This document shows, one piece after another, positions 36,570 to 45,621 of a DNA stretch of 64,000 nt; position 1 is the first letter of the stretch, and the number at the start of each line of letters is the position of its first letter. The DNA is from Pseudomonadota bacterium (lineage in GTDB: Bacteria; SAR324; XYD2-FULL-50-16; JAHJRI01). The notes under the pieces are model-generated. The model worked only from the letters and a program-made list of their open reading frames with translations. It was not told the origin of the DNA and searched no databases. Location of the stretch: positions 1 through 64,000 of the forward strand of contig JAKSDL010000183.1 in the NCBI GenBank assembly GCA_022360105.1, given 5' to 3'. The position numbers and the translations under genes are program-made.

Positions 36570-37138
36570 TAGCTTACTCCGTTCGTTCTGATAATCATTT
36601 TTGATATACATGCCCATAAGTATTATACCGGTTAAGTGGATAAGTAAATCAAGTTTTGTTCCAAGAACGAATTCCAAAAAAATCCTCTAGAAGATTATTT
36701 TCATGATCGTTAATCGGAAATTTGGCACTAGAGGATAAATCAGAAATTGAATTTCATTCAATTTGAAAAATGGGCCAGTTTTCCAGCATGTTTTGTCAAA
36801 AAAAAATAACACGGATATTTCTGAAAAAATCAGTTCTGGAGTCAAAAATTCGACAATTTTGTACTGAGGGTAACTCTTTATTTCCATGAATTTGAGCCGA
36901 AAATGAAAAAAATGATTTTTTTTTTGCTTCTCCTGTTTGTTGGGCGGGAAGGGCAGAGGTAGTATAAGTAACGGTAATTACTAAACTTATGAAAGGCCGC
37001 GCTGTAGATAGCGTGTAAACCTTCCCTTCTGCAGAATTTATTTTGCTTTTAGGCCTTGACAAAAATTTATAGAGGTATAAAGATATGAACGAAATCTTCT
37101 CAATCATTCTGAAACTACAATATATCAGGAGATATAAT
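36570..37138. other. A+T-rich intergenic region upstream of HU
   Basis: 569 bp. It has an 8-bp hairpin AAATTGAA/TTCAATTT with a 5-nt loop (36744-36764), several A or T runs, and the candidate HU promoter at its end. A 66-codon minus-strand frame (36687-36887) is low-complexity and I do not call it a gene. Confidence 0.4.
37056..37081 (+). promoter_or_regulatory. Candidate promoter of the HU gene
   Basis: A perfect TTGACA (37056-37061) and TATAAA (37076-37081) separated by 14 bp; the short spacing lowers confidence. A 5' leader of about 50 nt would precede the HU start. Confidence 0.4.
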
Positions 37139-37447
37139 ATGGCAAAAGTGGTAACCAAAGCAGATCTCGCTGCACAGATAGCTAAGAGTGCAGACATTTC
37201 TAAAGCCGCGGCTGGAAAGGCCGTAAACGCTATTATCCAAAATATTAAGGATGCATTATCCAAAGGCAACGATGTGACCTTGATCGGCTTCGGCTCCTTT
37301 ACAACCGCAAAGAGAGCTGCTCGAACCGGCCGCCATCCTCAAACAGGTAAACCTTTAAAGATTCCTGCTAAAACAGTTCCGAAGTTCAGACCTGGAAAAG
37401 CTCTGAGAGAGACTGTTGATAAGAAAAAAGGCAAGAAGAAGAAGTAG
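37139..37447 (+). CDS. hup: HU-family DNA-binding protein
   Basis: 102 residues. It starts MAKVVTKADLAAQIA, has the signature IGFGSFTTAKRAARTGRHPQ and the DNA-contacting arm KIPAKTVPKFRPGKALR, and ends in an unusual lysine-rich tail (DKKKGKKKK). It is a histone-like nucleoid protein that bends DNA. The ATG at 37139 follows CAGGAGATATAAT; a longer frame from 37085 would add 18 unrelated residues. The lysine tail, of about 9 residues, is an extra compared with E. coli HU. Confidence 0.95.
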   Translation: MAKVVTKADLAAQIAKSADISKAAAGKAVNAIIQNIKDALSKGNDVTLIGFGSFTTAKRAARTGRHPQTGKPLKIPAKTVPKFRPGKALRETVDKKKGKKKK

Positions 37448-37465
37448 TCAACAGGATGAAAATCA

Positions 37466-37494
37466 AACAGCGGAGACATTGTGCACCTCCGCTG
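37466..37494. terminator. Bidirectional hairpin between HU and the sensor kinase
   Basis: A perfect 9-bp stem ACAGCGGAG/CTCCGCTGT with an 11-nt loop, lying 18 bp after the HU stop and 35 bp beyond the kinase stop. On the minus strand it is followed by TTGATTTTC, so it suits the kinase transcript better than HU. Confidence 0.6.
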
Positions 37495-37529
37495 TCAACT
37501 CCCCACCAAACAACGCGGTAGATTCCCCT

Positions 37530-40500
37530 CTATTTGGTAAAATCCATATTTACGATTGGTAACTGGATAATAAAGGTGGTACCTTTGCCTTCACCTTCGC
37601 TTTCAACCCATATTTTTCCGTTCATTTCCTTGATAAAACTGGCACTGCTATGAAGGCCAAATCCATGACCCTCTTTTTTGGTTGTAAATCCGTGGGTAAA
37701 AATCTTATCCAGGTTTTCTTCAGGGATACCTTTACCGGAATCCTTGGTTAACAAATACACAAAATCATCGTCCATCTCAATTGTAAAGGTCAGCACCCTT
37801 CTATCGGCTGGCAGATGAAGCATGGCATCCCTGGCATTATTGATGAGGTTGATTAAGACATGAATCAACTTTGTCTTTTGAATGGGAATCATCGGTACGT
37901 CTTCATACTGACGGGCTATAGAAATCCCATATCTGTCTATCAATCCTGCCTCCAGGGTCAAAGCATCTTCCACGACCGTAACAAGGGAATAGTCTTCCGT
38001 TATGGAATCATTGCCTGCATAGGTTTGCTGGGCAGCAATCACATCAGAAATGATGTCAATCTTTTCGTTCAAACGTTTGATTTCGGTCTGTATCGTTCTG
38101 TTTTCTTCAAACAGGCTTTCTTCCAGCTTTAAATAGTATTGCATGAGCGTTTCACCTTTGGCTCCTGCAGCGACAAATTCAGCAAGATTATCCATGTTTT
38201 GTTTTAATAAATTGTTTGCTTGAGCAAACCCCATCAAGTTTGAATGCTCCACAACCTCGTCGATTGCACTGGCAGATGTCTTAATGCTGTTGAGCAAATT
38301 ACCGACGTTGTGCAGGGTTCCGGAAGCAATATCGGCTACACCGGCCTTATGAGCCTTTTCTATCAGTTGCCCCTGTACCAGTTTCAGCTCCGAAGTTCTT
38401 TCTGATACCATTTTTTCCAGTGTCTCCTGATATTCGGTCAATCGTTTCTCATTGTCTTTTTGCTCCGAGATATCCCTGGCAATGGTTGAGATAAACTGTA
38501 ATTTTCCTGAGATGGAAATATGGGCCATGATCACCTGAGACGCCGGAATTTCTGTGCCATCAGCATTTAAAAGGGCTGTCTCTCCACTCCAGGTTCCGTT
38601 GTTAATGGCACCCGGAATCCCCTCATTTCTAACGATTTGCATTGCCCACTTGGGGTGAAACCTTTCAAATTCAAGGTTGACAAGGTTAACGGCATCGTCA
38701 AGGCCAATCATCCGTTTTCCGGCAGAATTAATATACTGAACATTCATATCCGGCAAAAATATCCCGACAAAATCACTTGTAGCCTCCAGGATAGTGGACA
38801 AACGCTTCAGCTCCTCTTCTGCAGCCTTGTATTCGGTAATATTCTGGGCCGTCACCTGGATAGCGACTGTATTTCCATGATCATCCTTAACCGACTGGTA
38901 ATTGGATATAAACCAGAATTCTCCGGCAGGCAGATCAATATAATCTTCAAATGTAGCCCCTTCTCCGGTTTTCACCAGACTTCTGATTCTATCTTTCAGT
39001 TTGGTGTGAAAAAAATCTGAGTATCCCCTCACGTCCTTGCCAATTAACTCAAAAGCTTCCAATTTAAAATATGCAGCTCCGAATGAGTTAATAAACAACA
39101 CCACACTCCCGAGGGAAAGGTGCATGACCAGTGCGCCGGTGTTTTCCACCAGGATTTTGTATTTTTCTTCGCTCTTGATCAGTTTCTTCTGAGTGGAAAT
39201 TGTTTTTTCATACAACCTGGCGTTCTCCATCGATACGGACGCCTGAGCCAATATGGTGCGGATAAACTCTACCCTGTTGTTTGTAAAAACCGATTCCGAC
39301 AAGTTGTTTTCCAGATAGATGACACCATAGGTGTAGTTTCTTAATTGGAATGGCGCACACAAAAGGGATTTGGTTTTATTCCTCTTGATGTATTCATCCC
39401 CGGTAAAGGGACTGTGTTTGTAGGTATTGTCAAATAAAATAGTTTCGCCGCTTCTGAACACAAAACTGACGATTGCCTCACAAAATCTCGTTTTACTGGA
39501 ATTCAACACCGGCTCATAAACTGAAACGATACCATCTTTTCTGGATGTTGCCGCTTCTTCTATAACCAGCTCCTTGTCTTTTTTTGTGATCAGAAAACCT
39601 TTTTCCGCTCCCGAATGTTCTATAACAAGTTTAAGAATACTGGATAACAGGCGCTTGGTGATGATTTCTCCCGAAACCTTGCGAATAGCATCCAGAATGG
39701 CTTGGAAATCTACCTGTTGTGTGGATGTTATTTGGGGGAAATCGCTCGTATATTGCGCGGCTGTATAAATATTGGGCTGCTGTTTTAAAAACTCAGGGTA
39801 GGCTTTTTCCATTTCCTTCGTTTTCGCTACTGCCCCCCACCTGCTGTATAAACTATGGGCTTCCAGCAGAAACAATTCTGCTATTTTAGGTTCATTTCGC
39901 TGTATCCAATATCCGGCGAATCTTTCATTAGCGATGGCCTGCTCGTAAACCAAACCGCTTTCTCCCGATAGATCTATCGCTAATCGATATATATCAGACG
40001 CATCTCCGGCAACTCTGACCCGACTAAACTCAGCCTTTAGCAAATAATATTTGTTCAGGTAATTAACCGGACAAGCAGCCGACATTTTTTTAAACAGAGC
40101 CAGAATGAAATCCAGTTCTTTTAGAAAAGATTTTTTCTCTTTTGCAGGTTGAGCTTCAAAGATGGCAAGGACAGACAGGGCATAATAAAAATTGATTAAC
40201 GCATGAGTCAAAAACCCTATGCTTTTCTCCATTCTTGGTTGAAAGCTTTTTACACTGTTTACGGCAGTATCGTATCTTCCAAACAGAAAGTATAAGAAGA
40301 TTTTGCATCCGTAATAATGAGTCAAACCATTTATGTCATTGTCTCGATTATACTTGGCAACCATATCCGATTCCCTGAAGTAAGGATTTTCCAATTTACA
40401 GGGATCATCAGACCTGCCCAGTAAATTCAATACCATCTGACGTTGAAATGAGCATATCAGTATCGCTGCCCTGTGCTGGTGCTGACGAATTCTCCGGAAA

Positions 40501-43500
40501 TGTTTTTCAATGCTTTTTTCCACATCCACCAAAAACTCTGCTCCAAAAAAAGCTGCCATACTACCGGAATACAGGCTATTTACCGCAGTTTCCATATAAC
40601 CGGTTTCTACTCCCAGTTTGTATGCCTCCAACAACCCAGGTATGGAATTTTTCAAAGGTTCCTTCCAGAAGCGAATTAACGCTTCAAACACGTGTATGTT
40701 TGGAGCCCTGTTTTTACAGTTGGGAAACCTGTCAGTCATCTGAATGCCTAGACTGCCGAATTGATAGCCCAGATCGAAATCCTGATGGATACTGCAGACA
40801 ATGGAACCATAGTAGGTAAAGAATATACACTCTTCGGATACACCCCATTTTAAAGTGTAACGCATCATTTTCAGGATAATCAGTATGAAAAGGTGGGGAT
40901 TCACTACGTAAGCCGACATAAGTGATTTTCTCACCAGACGCAGGATCAGGATTTTATGTTTATCCTTGATTTCGGGAAGTGTTTTTAGATCTTTTAGATT
41001 AACACGCGCCAATGCCCATTTGGTATGCATCAGTTCTTTGGTTAACCTGGATTTGCCCGGATTGCATGGAAAAGAAAAACCAATTTTTTTTAAAGACTCA
41101 AGACTAAGTTCCAACGCTTGTGCCATCATATTTCGAGCCATAAAAGCGTTGATCTGCAACTCGCTTACCACCACCTGCTGTTGCTGGCCTAAATTCTGAT
41201 CGCCCAAGGCTTTAATGATGCGCTCCATTTTATCAAAAGCACTCAGCATGTAATAAGCATCAGCAAGTTCGATCTGCAGAGAAAACAAGTTCTCGTCTTT
41301 GACCGTTGTTTCCAGCTCATCCAGCAGGTCTATTCCTGTTTCAAAAAACACAACAGCAGATTCATGCACATTTGCCTGTTTTGCTCTGATGCCAGCCTGA
41401 TAATTTAATCTCATTAACCGGGAAAGCTCTTCATTTGATTTTATAAGCGCCCGGCCTTCATTTAGATGTTGTACGGTTTGAAAAAGCGTTTCAGCGTTAA
41501 AGTTCTGGTAGTGGCGTTCCCACAAGTACTTTCCGATATTGTAATGAATTTTCTGTCTGGAACTCTCATCCTCAAAAACATCAAAGGCTTTTTTTAACCG
41601 GGGATGGGCAAATCGATACGACATCCCGAAATTTATAGCACCAGGATCAATAGCCAGTAAAATCCCTTCCCTGACAAGGTGATTCAATTTCCTGCTGATT
41701 TCCTTTTCCTGTCTGTTCAGCAACTCCTGCAGGATATCTATCGTAAAATCCATGCCTATACACGAAGCAGCTGCCAGCATTTTTTTTTCATCGAGATCCA
41801 GATCGGCCAGTTTGGATTCAAGAAAATCGATAACATTATCTGTTGCTCCCTGCTTCCTGATAGTGCAGAGGTCAAATGACCATTCCTGAATATCGTTTTC
41901 ATCATCTTGCCAGAAAATTCTATTCTCCTGGTACATCTGCATCAGGAATCTGGCTATATAGTGTGGATTCCCCGCCGTTTTAGGAGTGACAACAGCCGCA
42001 AGACCATGTGCTTTTTCGAATCCACAGCGAAAACTGTCGTTAACAAAGTCAGTAACTTGCCGGGATGTAAGCCCTTCCAGGGAGGTATGATGAACGGTTA
42101 CGTTCTCTCTGCCGATTTTACCGATAAACTCTTCAACGTCTTTGCTGGATTCAGGCACTTCCGAGCCATATGCTGCCACAAGCATTAAATGGGAAAGAGA
42201 GGAGTCGGTTAAAACAATTTCCAGAAGCCGGAAAGAGGCAGCATCCGCCAGATGAAGGTTATCAATTATTATGACCAGCGGCATGGAAGGTTGGCACAGC
42301 GTTTTTACCAGTTCCAACAGTGTAAACGGGAAACGGTTTTTTATTTCATCCGCTTCCAACTGATCAGGAATATTTACTTTTCCCACCACAGATACAATTT
42401 CCGGAATCAGATCCGCTACCACCTGGATATTGTTGTCCAGGGCATTGAGGAACCGTCTGCGCCAGGTTTCAAGGTTTTGATCCGATTCAGTCAAAATCGT
42501 TTTAATACCGCGCCGCAGTGCCTGTATGATCCCAAGAAACGGCACCCCGGATCGATTTGACTCATAATTCCCACTTATGATTCTTGCCCGTTTTAAGGAT
42601 AAAACCCTTCTCAACTCTCTAAGAAACTGGGTCTTTCCAATCCCTGGTGCTCCAGATATGAAGTGCGTATGTGTTTTATTCTGATCCAGGGTTTCAAATG
42701 CTTTGACCACATCGGCTAAATTTTCATCGCGGCCGTAGATTTTGTGTGATAGTCGCAACCGAGGCAAAAAATCACGCTCTCCCAACTTGAATGATTCAAC
42801 CCGGCCTGTTGAATGATAACAATTGTTGCTTTTTTCCAAATCAGCCATCAATCCGGATGCGCTCTGATACCGATCTTCCACATCTTTTGACATCAGTTTC
42901 ATCACAATATCAGAGAGGGCATCAGGGATGGAGTCGTTCAGATTTTTAGGGGTAACCGGATACTGCGCTATGTGCGCATGAATTAATCGGGCTGGATCTG
43001 TGTGTTCGAACGGGAGTTTGCCAGTCAGCAGGTAGTAGAAGGTCACTCCCAGGGAATAGAAATCCGAACGAATATCCACCGGCCTGTTGATCCTACCTGT
43101 CTGCTCCGGAGATATAAACGAGAGACTACCGCTAATATCATAAGGCGACGATTCAAAATCTGTTTCCCAGTTAAGCTGGTATGCCAGACTGAAATCCACA
43201 ATTTTAGCTATATCTTTGGCGGGATTAAAAAGAATCGACGCCGGATTGATGTCGCTGTGGATAATTTTTTGCCTGTGGATACAATCCAAAGCACTTGCAA
43301 TTTGGATGGCAAAAGATAGAAAAGATTGATGGGTAAAGGCGTTTTGCTTTAACAGGAAACTCAATGCCTGGGAGCTAAAATCTTCGGTTATGATGGCAAA
43401 TCCACCGGCACTGGGAACTAAATCGAGATAGGAAAGGACATTCTCATGATCCAGGGATCTACCTATTTCATAATCATGCTGAAATCTCTTCAAGTCAGAG

Positions 43501-43634
43501 TTTGCGGGATTGTCAACAGAAAGGGTTTTAATAAAAACCGGCTTATTGTCTTTTAACCGCACCCCTTTGGAAATTGTCCATCGAAGATTGGAATGAACAA
43601 TATCGCCAATAGTGTACTCCTTCAATGAGATCAT
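37530..43634 (-). CDS. Trifunctional Ser/Thr kinase - AAA ATPase - sensor histidine kinase
   Basis: About 2,034 residues, soluble. A Ser/Thr protein kinase domain (about 1-275) has HSDINPASILF as catalytic loop and VDFSLA in place of DFG. An AAA_16 ATPase domain (Walker A SGAPGIGKT at about 323-332) follows, then a large helical TPR-like middle (about 640-1290). GAF (about 1305-1475), two PAS domains (about 1485-1725) and a C-terminal histidine kinase follow. The acceptor region is LHNVGNLLNS (H near 1776) and the HATPase boxes are LINLINNARDAM, KDSGKGIPE and GHGFGLHSSA. This layout is known in cyanobacteria and deltaproteobacteria; its signal is unknown. The start is the first ATG (43634); a TTG two codons upstream is possible. 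Confidence 0.92.
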   Translation of the reverse strand: MISLKEYTIGDIVHSNLRWTISKGVRLKDNKPVFIKTLSVDNPANSDLKRFQHDYEIGRSLDHENVLSYLDLVPSAGGFAIITEDFSSQALSFLLKQNAFTHQSFLSFAIQIASALDCIHRQKIIHSDINPASILFNPAKDIAKIVDFSLAYQLNWETDFESSPYDISGSLSFISPEQTGRINRPVDIRSDFYSLGVTFYYLLTGKLPFEHTDPARLIHAHIAQYPVTPKNLNDSIPDALSDIVMKLMSKDVEDRYQSASGLMADLEKSNNCYHSTGRVESFKLGERDFLPRLRLSHKIYGRDENLADVVKAFETLDQNKTHTHFISGAPGIGKTQFLRELRRVLSLKRARIISGNYESNRSGVPFLGIIQALRRGIKTILTESDQNLETWRRRFLNALDNNIQVVADLIPEIVSVVGKVNIPDQLEADEIKNRFPFTLLELVKTLCQPSMPLVIIIDNLHLADAASFRLLEIVLTDSSLSHLMLVAAYGSEVPESSKDVEEFIGKIGRENVTVHHTSLEGLTSRQVTDFVNDSFRCGFEKAHGLAAVVTPKTAGNPHYIARFLMQMYQENRIFWQDDENDIQEWSFDLCTIRKQGATDNVIDFLESKLADLDLDEKKMLAAASCIGMDFTIDILQELLNRQEKEISRKLNHLVREGILLAIDPGAINFGMSYRFAHPRLKKAFDVFEDESSRQKIHYNIGKYLWERHYQNFNAETLFQTVQHLNEGRALIKSNEELSRLMRLNYQAGIRAKQANVHESAVVFFETGIDLLDELETTVKDENLFSLQIELADAYYMLSAFDKMERIIKALGDQNLGQQQQVVVSELQINAFMARNMMAQALELSLESLKKIGFSFPCNPGKSRLTKELMHTKWALARVNLKDLKTLPEIKDKHKILILRLVRKSLMSAYVVNPHLFILIILKMMRYTLKWGVSEECIFFTYYGSIVCSIHQDFDLGYQFGSLGIQMTDRFPNCKNRAPNIHVFEALIRFWKEPLKNSIPGLLEAYKLGVETGYMETAVNSLYSGSMAAFFGAEFLVDVEKSIEKHFRRIRQHQHRAAILICSFQRQMVLNLLGRSDDPCKLENPYFRESDMVAKYNRDNDINGLTHYYGCKIFLYFLFGRYDTAVNSVKSFQPRMEKSIGFLTHALINFYYALSVLAIFEAQPAKEKKSFLKELDFILALFKKMSAACPVNYLNKYYLLKAEFSRVRVAGDASDIYRLAIDLSGESGLVYEQAIANERFAGYWIQRNEPKIAELFLLEAHSLYSRWGAVAKTKEMEKAYPEFLKQQPNIYTAAQYTSDFPQITSTQQVDFQAILDAIRKVSGEIITKRLLSSILKLVIEHSGAEKGFLITKKDKELVIEEAATSRKDGIVSVYEPVLNSSKTRFCEAIVSFVFRSGETILFDNTYKHSPFTGDEYIKRNKTKSLLCAPFQLRNYTYGVIYLENNLSESVFTNNRVEFIRTILAQASVSMENARLYEKTISTQKKLIKSEEKYKILVENTGALVMHLSLGSVVLFINSFGAAYFKLEAFELIGKDVRGYSDFFHTKLKDRIRSLVKTGEGATFEDYIDLPAGEFWFISNYQSVKDDHGNTVAIQVTAQNITEYKAAEEELKRLSTILEATSDFVGIFLPDMNVQYINSAGKRMIGLDDAVNLVNLEFERFHPKWAMQIVRNEGIPGAINNGTWSGETALLNADGTEIPASQVIMAHISISGKLQFISTIARDISEQKDNEKRLTEYQETLEKMVSERTSELKLVQGQLIEKAHKAGVADIASGTLHNVGNLLNSIKTSASAIDEVVEHSNLMGFAQANNLLKQNMDNLAEFVAAGAKGETLMQYYLKLEESLFEENRTIQTEIKRLNEKIDIISDVIAAQQTYAGNDSITEDYSLVTVVEDALTLEAGLIDRYGISIARQYEDVPMIPIQKTKLIHVLINLINNARDAMLHLPADRRVLTFTIEMDDDFVYLLTKDSGKGIPEENLDKIFTHGFTTKKEGHGFGLHSSASFIKEMNGKIWVESEGEGKGTTFIIQLPIVNMDFTK

Positions 43635-43683
43635 GCTCAATACTCGAATGTTTTCTCAGTTCCGCATTCAAGCGGATTGATAT

Positions 43684-44589
43684 TCAGACCTGCTTCTGCA
43701 AATAATGCAACATGCCCTTGATACTGTTGCTGATAAAATATTCTTCCCTTTGCTGAATATCCTGTTCAAGATGGTTGAATTCTGCCGTTAATCTGTCCGT
43801 TAAGATTAGCTTTTGCACAATCCTTGATGTCAATTCGTCAGTACCTTGAGCCGACTCTTCCCTTGCGGTTTCAACCCAATAAAGTAGCTGTTCCCTGGCC
43901 TGACGCAAAAAAGGGTCGGGCTTATCCACAAAACCATAGTGCCCCAGACAAAGGGTCTTTGGTTTCAGTTCGATAACACGATCAAGTGATGCCAACGAAA
44001 TTTCAAGCTTGAAAACAGGCGGTGTGGCCGGTCTGGCATAAACACCATGCTCAGAAAAATGACGTACGCCTGCAACTTCCCCGGCAAAAAGCCAATCCTT
44101 GAACTGAAAACACTGGTGATGGATGGCATGTCCGGGAGTCGGAATTACAGCAACCTGGCCTTCGTCCGTCTCCAATAAATCCTTGGCAACTATTTTCTCT
44201 GCAGGAACCGGAATCACCTCACCATATGCTCGTGCAATATCACCCAGAACCTTCAAACTTCCTTCCCAGAGTTTTTGTGGATCGATCATGTGATCAATGC
44301 CTTTGGGATGGCATATAACCATGGCATCGGGATATTTCTCAAGAACTGCCCCGGTCCCACCGGCATGATCAATATGAATGTGCGTCAGAAGTATATAATC
44401 CAGGTTTTTTACATCAAGCGTTTCAAGGGTTTCCAGCAAGTAGTTGACGGAAGATGATGGACCGGGATCAACCAAAAACGTGGTAGATATGCCCTTGTAT
44501 AACCAGGAACTGATAAATTTTCGAAAACCTGTAATGTTTTGGTCCAGGTCTATCAAAAACAGGTTATTCGAGATAGTTTTATACACCAT
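43684..44589 (-). CDS. MBL-fold metallohydrolase (second copy)
   Basis: 301 residues. The metal site HIHIDHAGG (H70, H72, D74, H75), PTPGHAIHHQCF and LCLGHYGFVDKP are all present. It is a different subgroup from the protein at 35398-36225, with a C-terminal helical region of about 60 residues. Probably a glyoxalase II- or thioesterase-like hydrolase. It lies 49 bp upstream of the giant kinase on the same strand, and AAGGTG precedes its ATG. Confidence 0.87.
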   Translation of the reverse strand: MVYKTISNNLFLIDLDQNITGFRKFISSWLYKGISTTFLVDPGPSSSVNYLLETLETLDVKNLDYILLTHIHIDHAGGTGAVLEKYPDAMVICHPKGIDHMIDPQKLWEGSLKVLGDIARAYGEVIPVPAEKIVAKDLLETDEGQVAVIPTPGHAIHHQCFQFKDWLFAGEVAGVRHFSEHGVYARPATPPVFKLEISLASLDRVIELKPKTLCLGHYGFVDKPDPFLRQAREQLLYWVETAREESAQGTDELTSRIVQKLILTDRLTAEFNHLEQDIQQREEYFISNSIKGMLHYLQKQV

Positions 44590-44646
44590 AATTCACCTTG
44601 TTATCACCCATAAAAGGCTCATTTTACTAGATTTTACCATTAAATA

Positions 44647-45303
44647 CTAGGGATCTCCAAGAACTTTCTGTAATCGTTTCAGATAACTATCCTGAATCCC
44701 AAGATCCAGTAATCCACTCACAGTATTCATCAGATAGTCCCTGCAACTGCCAAGTTGACCTTCTCCTTCTGAAATTGCCTTGGCAGTGTCCTCAATGTTC
44801 AGTCCTCCCAGGTATCTGTCGTGTTTCCGGTTTACCACAAATGTAAAGCCACGAACAGGCCCCTTTTCAGTAAACATGGTCAAACAGTGAGGCTGATAGG
44901 CACCCGATATCATTTCCCGCATCCACAAAATTTCAGTTTCACTCTCCACCTTGTCAGCAGCAATTTTGAAAGCAATGCCATTGCAGGAACCGCCTTTGTC
45001 CAAAGCCAGCATCAATCCGGGTTTTTCAGGGCTTCCCCTGCCGATGGTCAAATGCAGACAGAACTTGCGGTGAAAACCATAAATCCTGGCTTTCTGTTTT
45101 TCCTCAAAGAAAAAAGCCGGATTCCAAATAAGTGACCCGTAGCCAAACACCCATAAATCTTCATTTTTTGGGAAACGATCTAAAAAACTTTTCCGATTTC
45201 TATCTCTTTCGTCATGAGTCAATACCTGAAATGGTCCTGATTTCTGTGCCACTGCAACCAAGCGATCAACCCTTTCCCTGGTAATCTCTTCTCTTTTTAA
45301 CAT
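44647..45303 (-). CDS. chaC: ChaC-like gamma-glutamylcyclotransferase
   Basis: 218 residues from the ATG at 45303. The substrate loop is WVFGYGSLIWNP (YGSL at 55-58). GFHRKFCL follows, and the catalytic E130 is in LWMREM. This is the glutathione-specific ChaC family, which splits glutathione to 5-oxoproline and Cys-Gly. TTG and GTG codons further upstream could extend the frame by ten residues, but the start at MLKREEITRE fits the family better. It is divergent from adenylate cyclase. Confidence 0.92.
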   Translation of the reverse strand: MLKREEITRERVDRLVAVAQKSGPFQVLTHDERDRNRKSFLDRFPKNEDLWVFGYGSLIWNPAFFFEEKQKARIYGFHRKFCLHLTIGRGSPEKPGLMLALDKGGSCNGIAFKIAADKVESETEILWMREMISGAYQPHCLTMFTEKGPVRGFTFVVNRKHDRYLGGLNIEDTAKAISEGEGQLGSCRDYLMNTVSGLLDLGIQDSYLKRLQKVLGDP

Positions 45304-45372
45304 CGACTTCTGTTTCGTTGCTGATCGCACCAAGGGCTTTCTTTGGCGATCAATTCAAAAATTACGATAAAA

Positions 45373-45386
45373 TGTGAAAATTCACA
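45373..45386. promoter_or_regulatory. Palindrome in the chaC-cyclase divergent region
   Basis: TGTGAA-AA-TTCACA, a perfect 6-bp inverted repeat with a 2-bp centre. It resembles a CRP half-site pair but with N4 between TGTGA and TCACA in place of N6. Further along, TACGGTAA occurs twice (45435-45442 and 45452-45459), 17 bp from start to start. Candidates for operators of the 318-bp divergent region (45304-45621), which holds nothing else recognisable. Confidence 0.4.
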
Positions 45387-45621
45387 AATGGACTATGCAA
45401 ATTGATTGATATCATTGTAAAATCATTGCGACAATACGGTAAATAGACAATTACGGTAATCATACAACGTTCACAAACCTGATCAATTTGTGTTCTTACA
45501 GCCACTCAGACACGCAATTTAGAAGACTGATGACAAAAGGTTGCTAAAGCGTTATAAATAAAGGACATGAACTGTTTGATCAGACTTGAAAATCGAGTAT
45601 TTTACTCGCTCCCGAGGACCT

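Noticed and set aside
36687..36887. 66-codon minus-strand frame in the A+T-rich gap before HU
   Set aside because: Low-complexity, aromatic-rich translation, no ribosome site and no motif.
45373..45386. CRP binding site upstream of the adenylate cyclase gene
   Set aside because: The half-sites are separated by 4 bp and not the 6 bp of the consensus; retained only as an unassigned palindrome.
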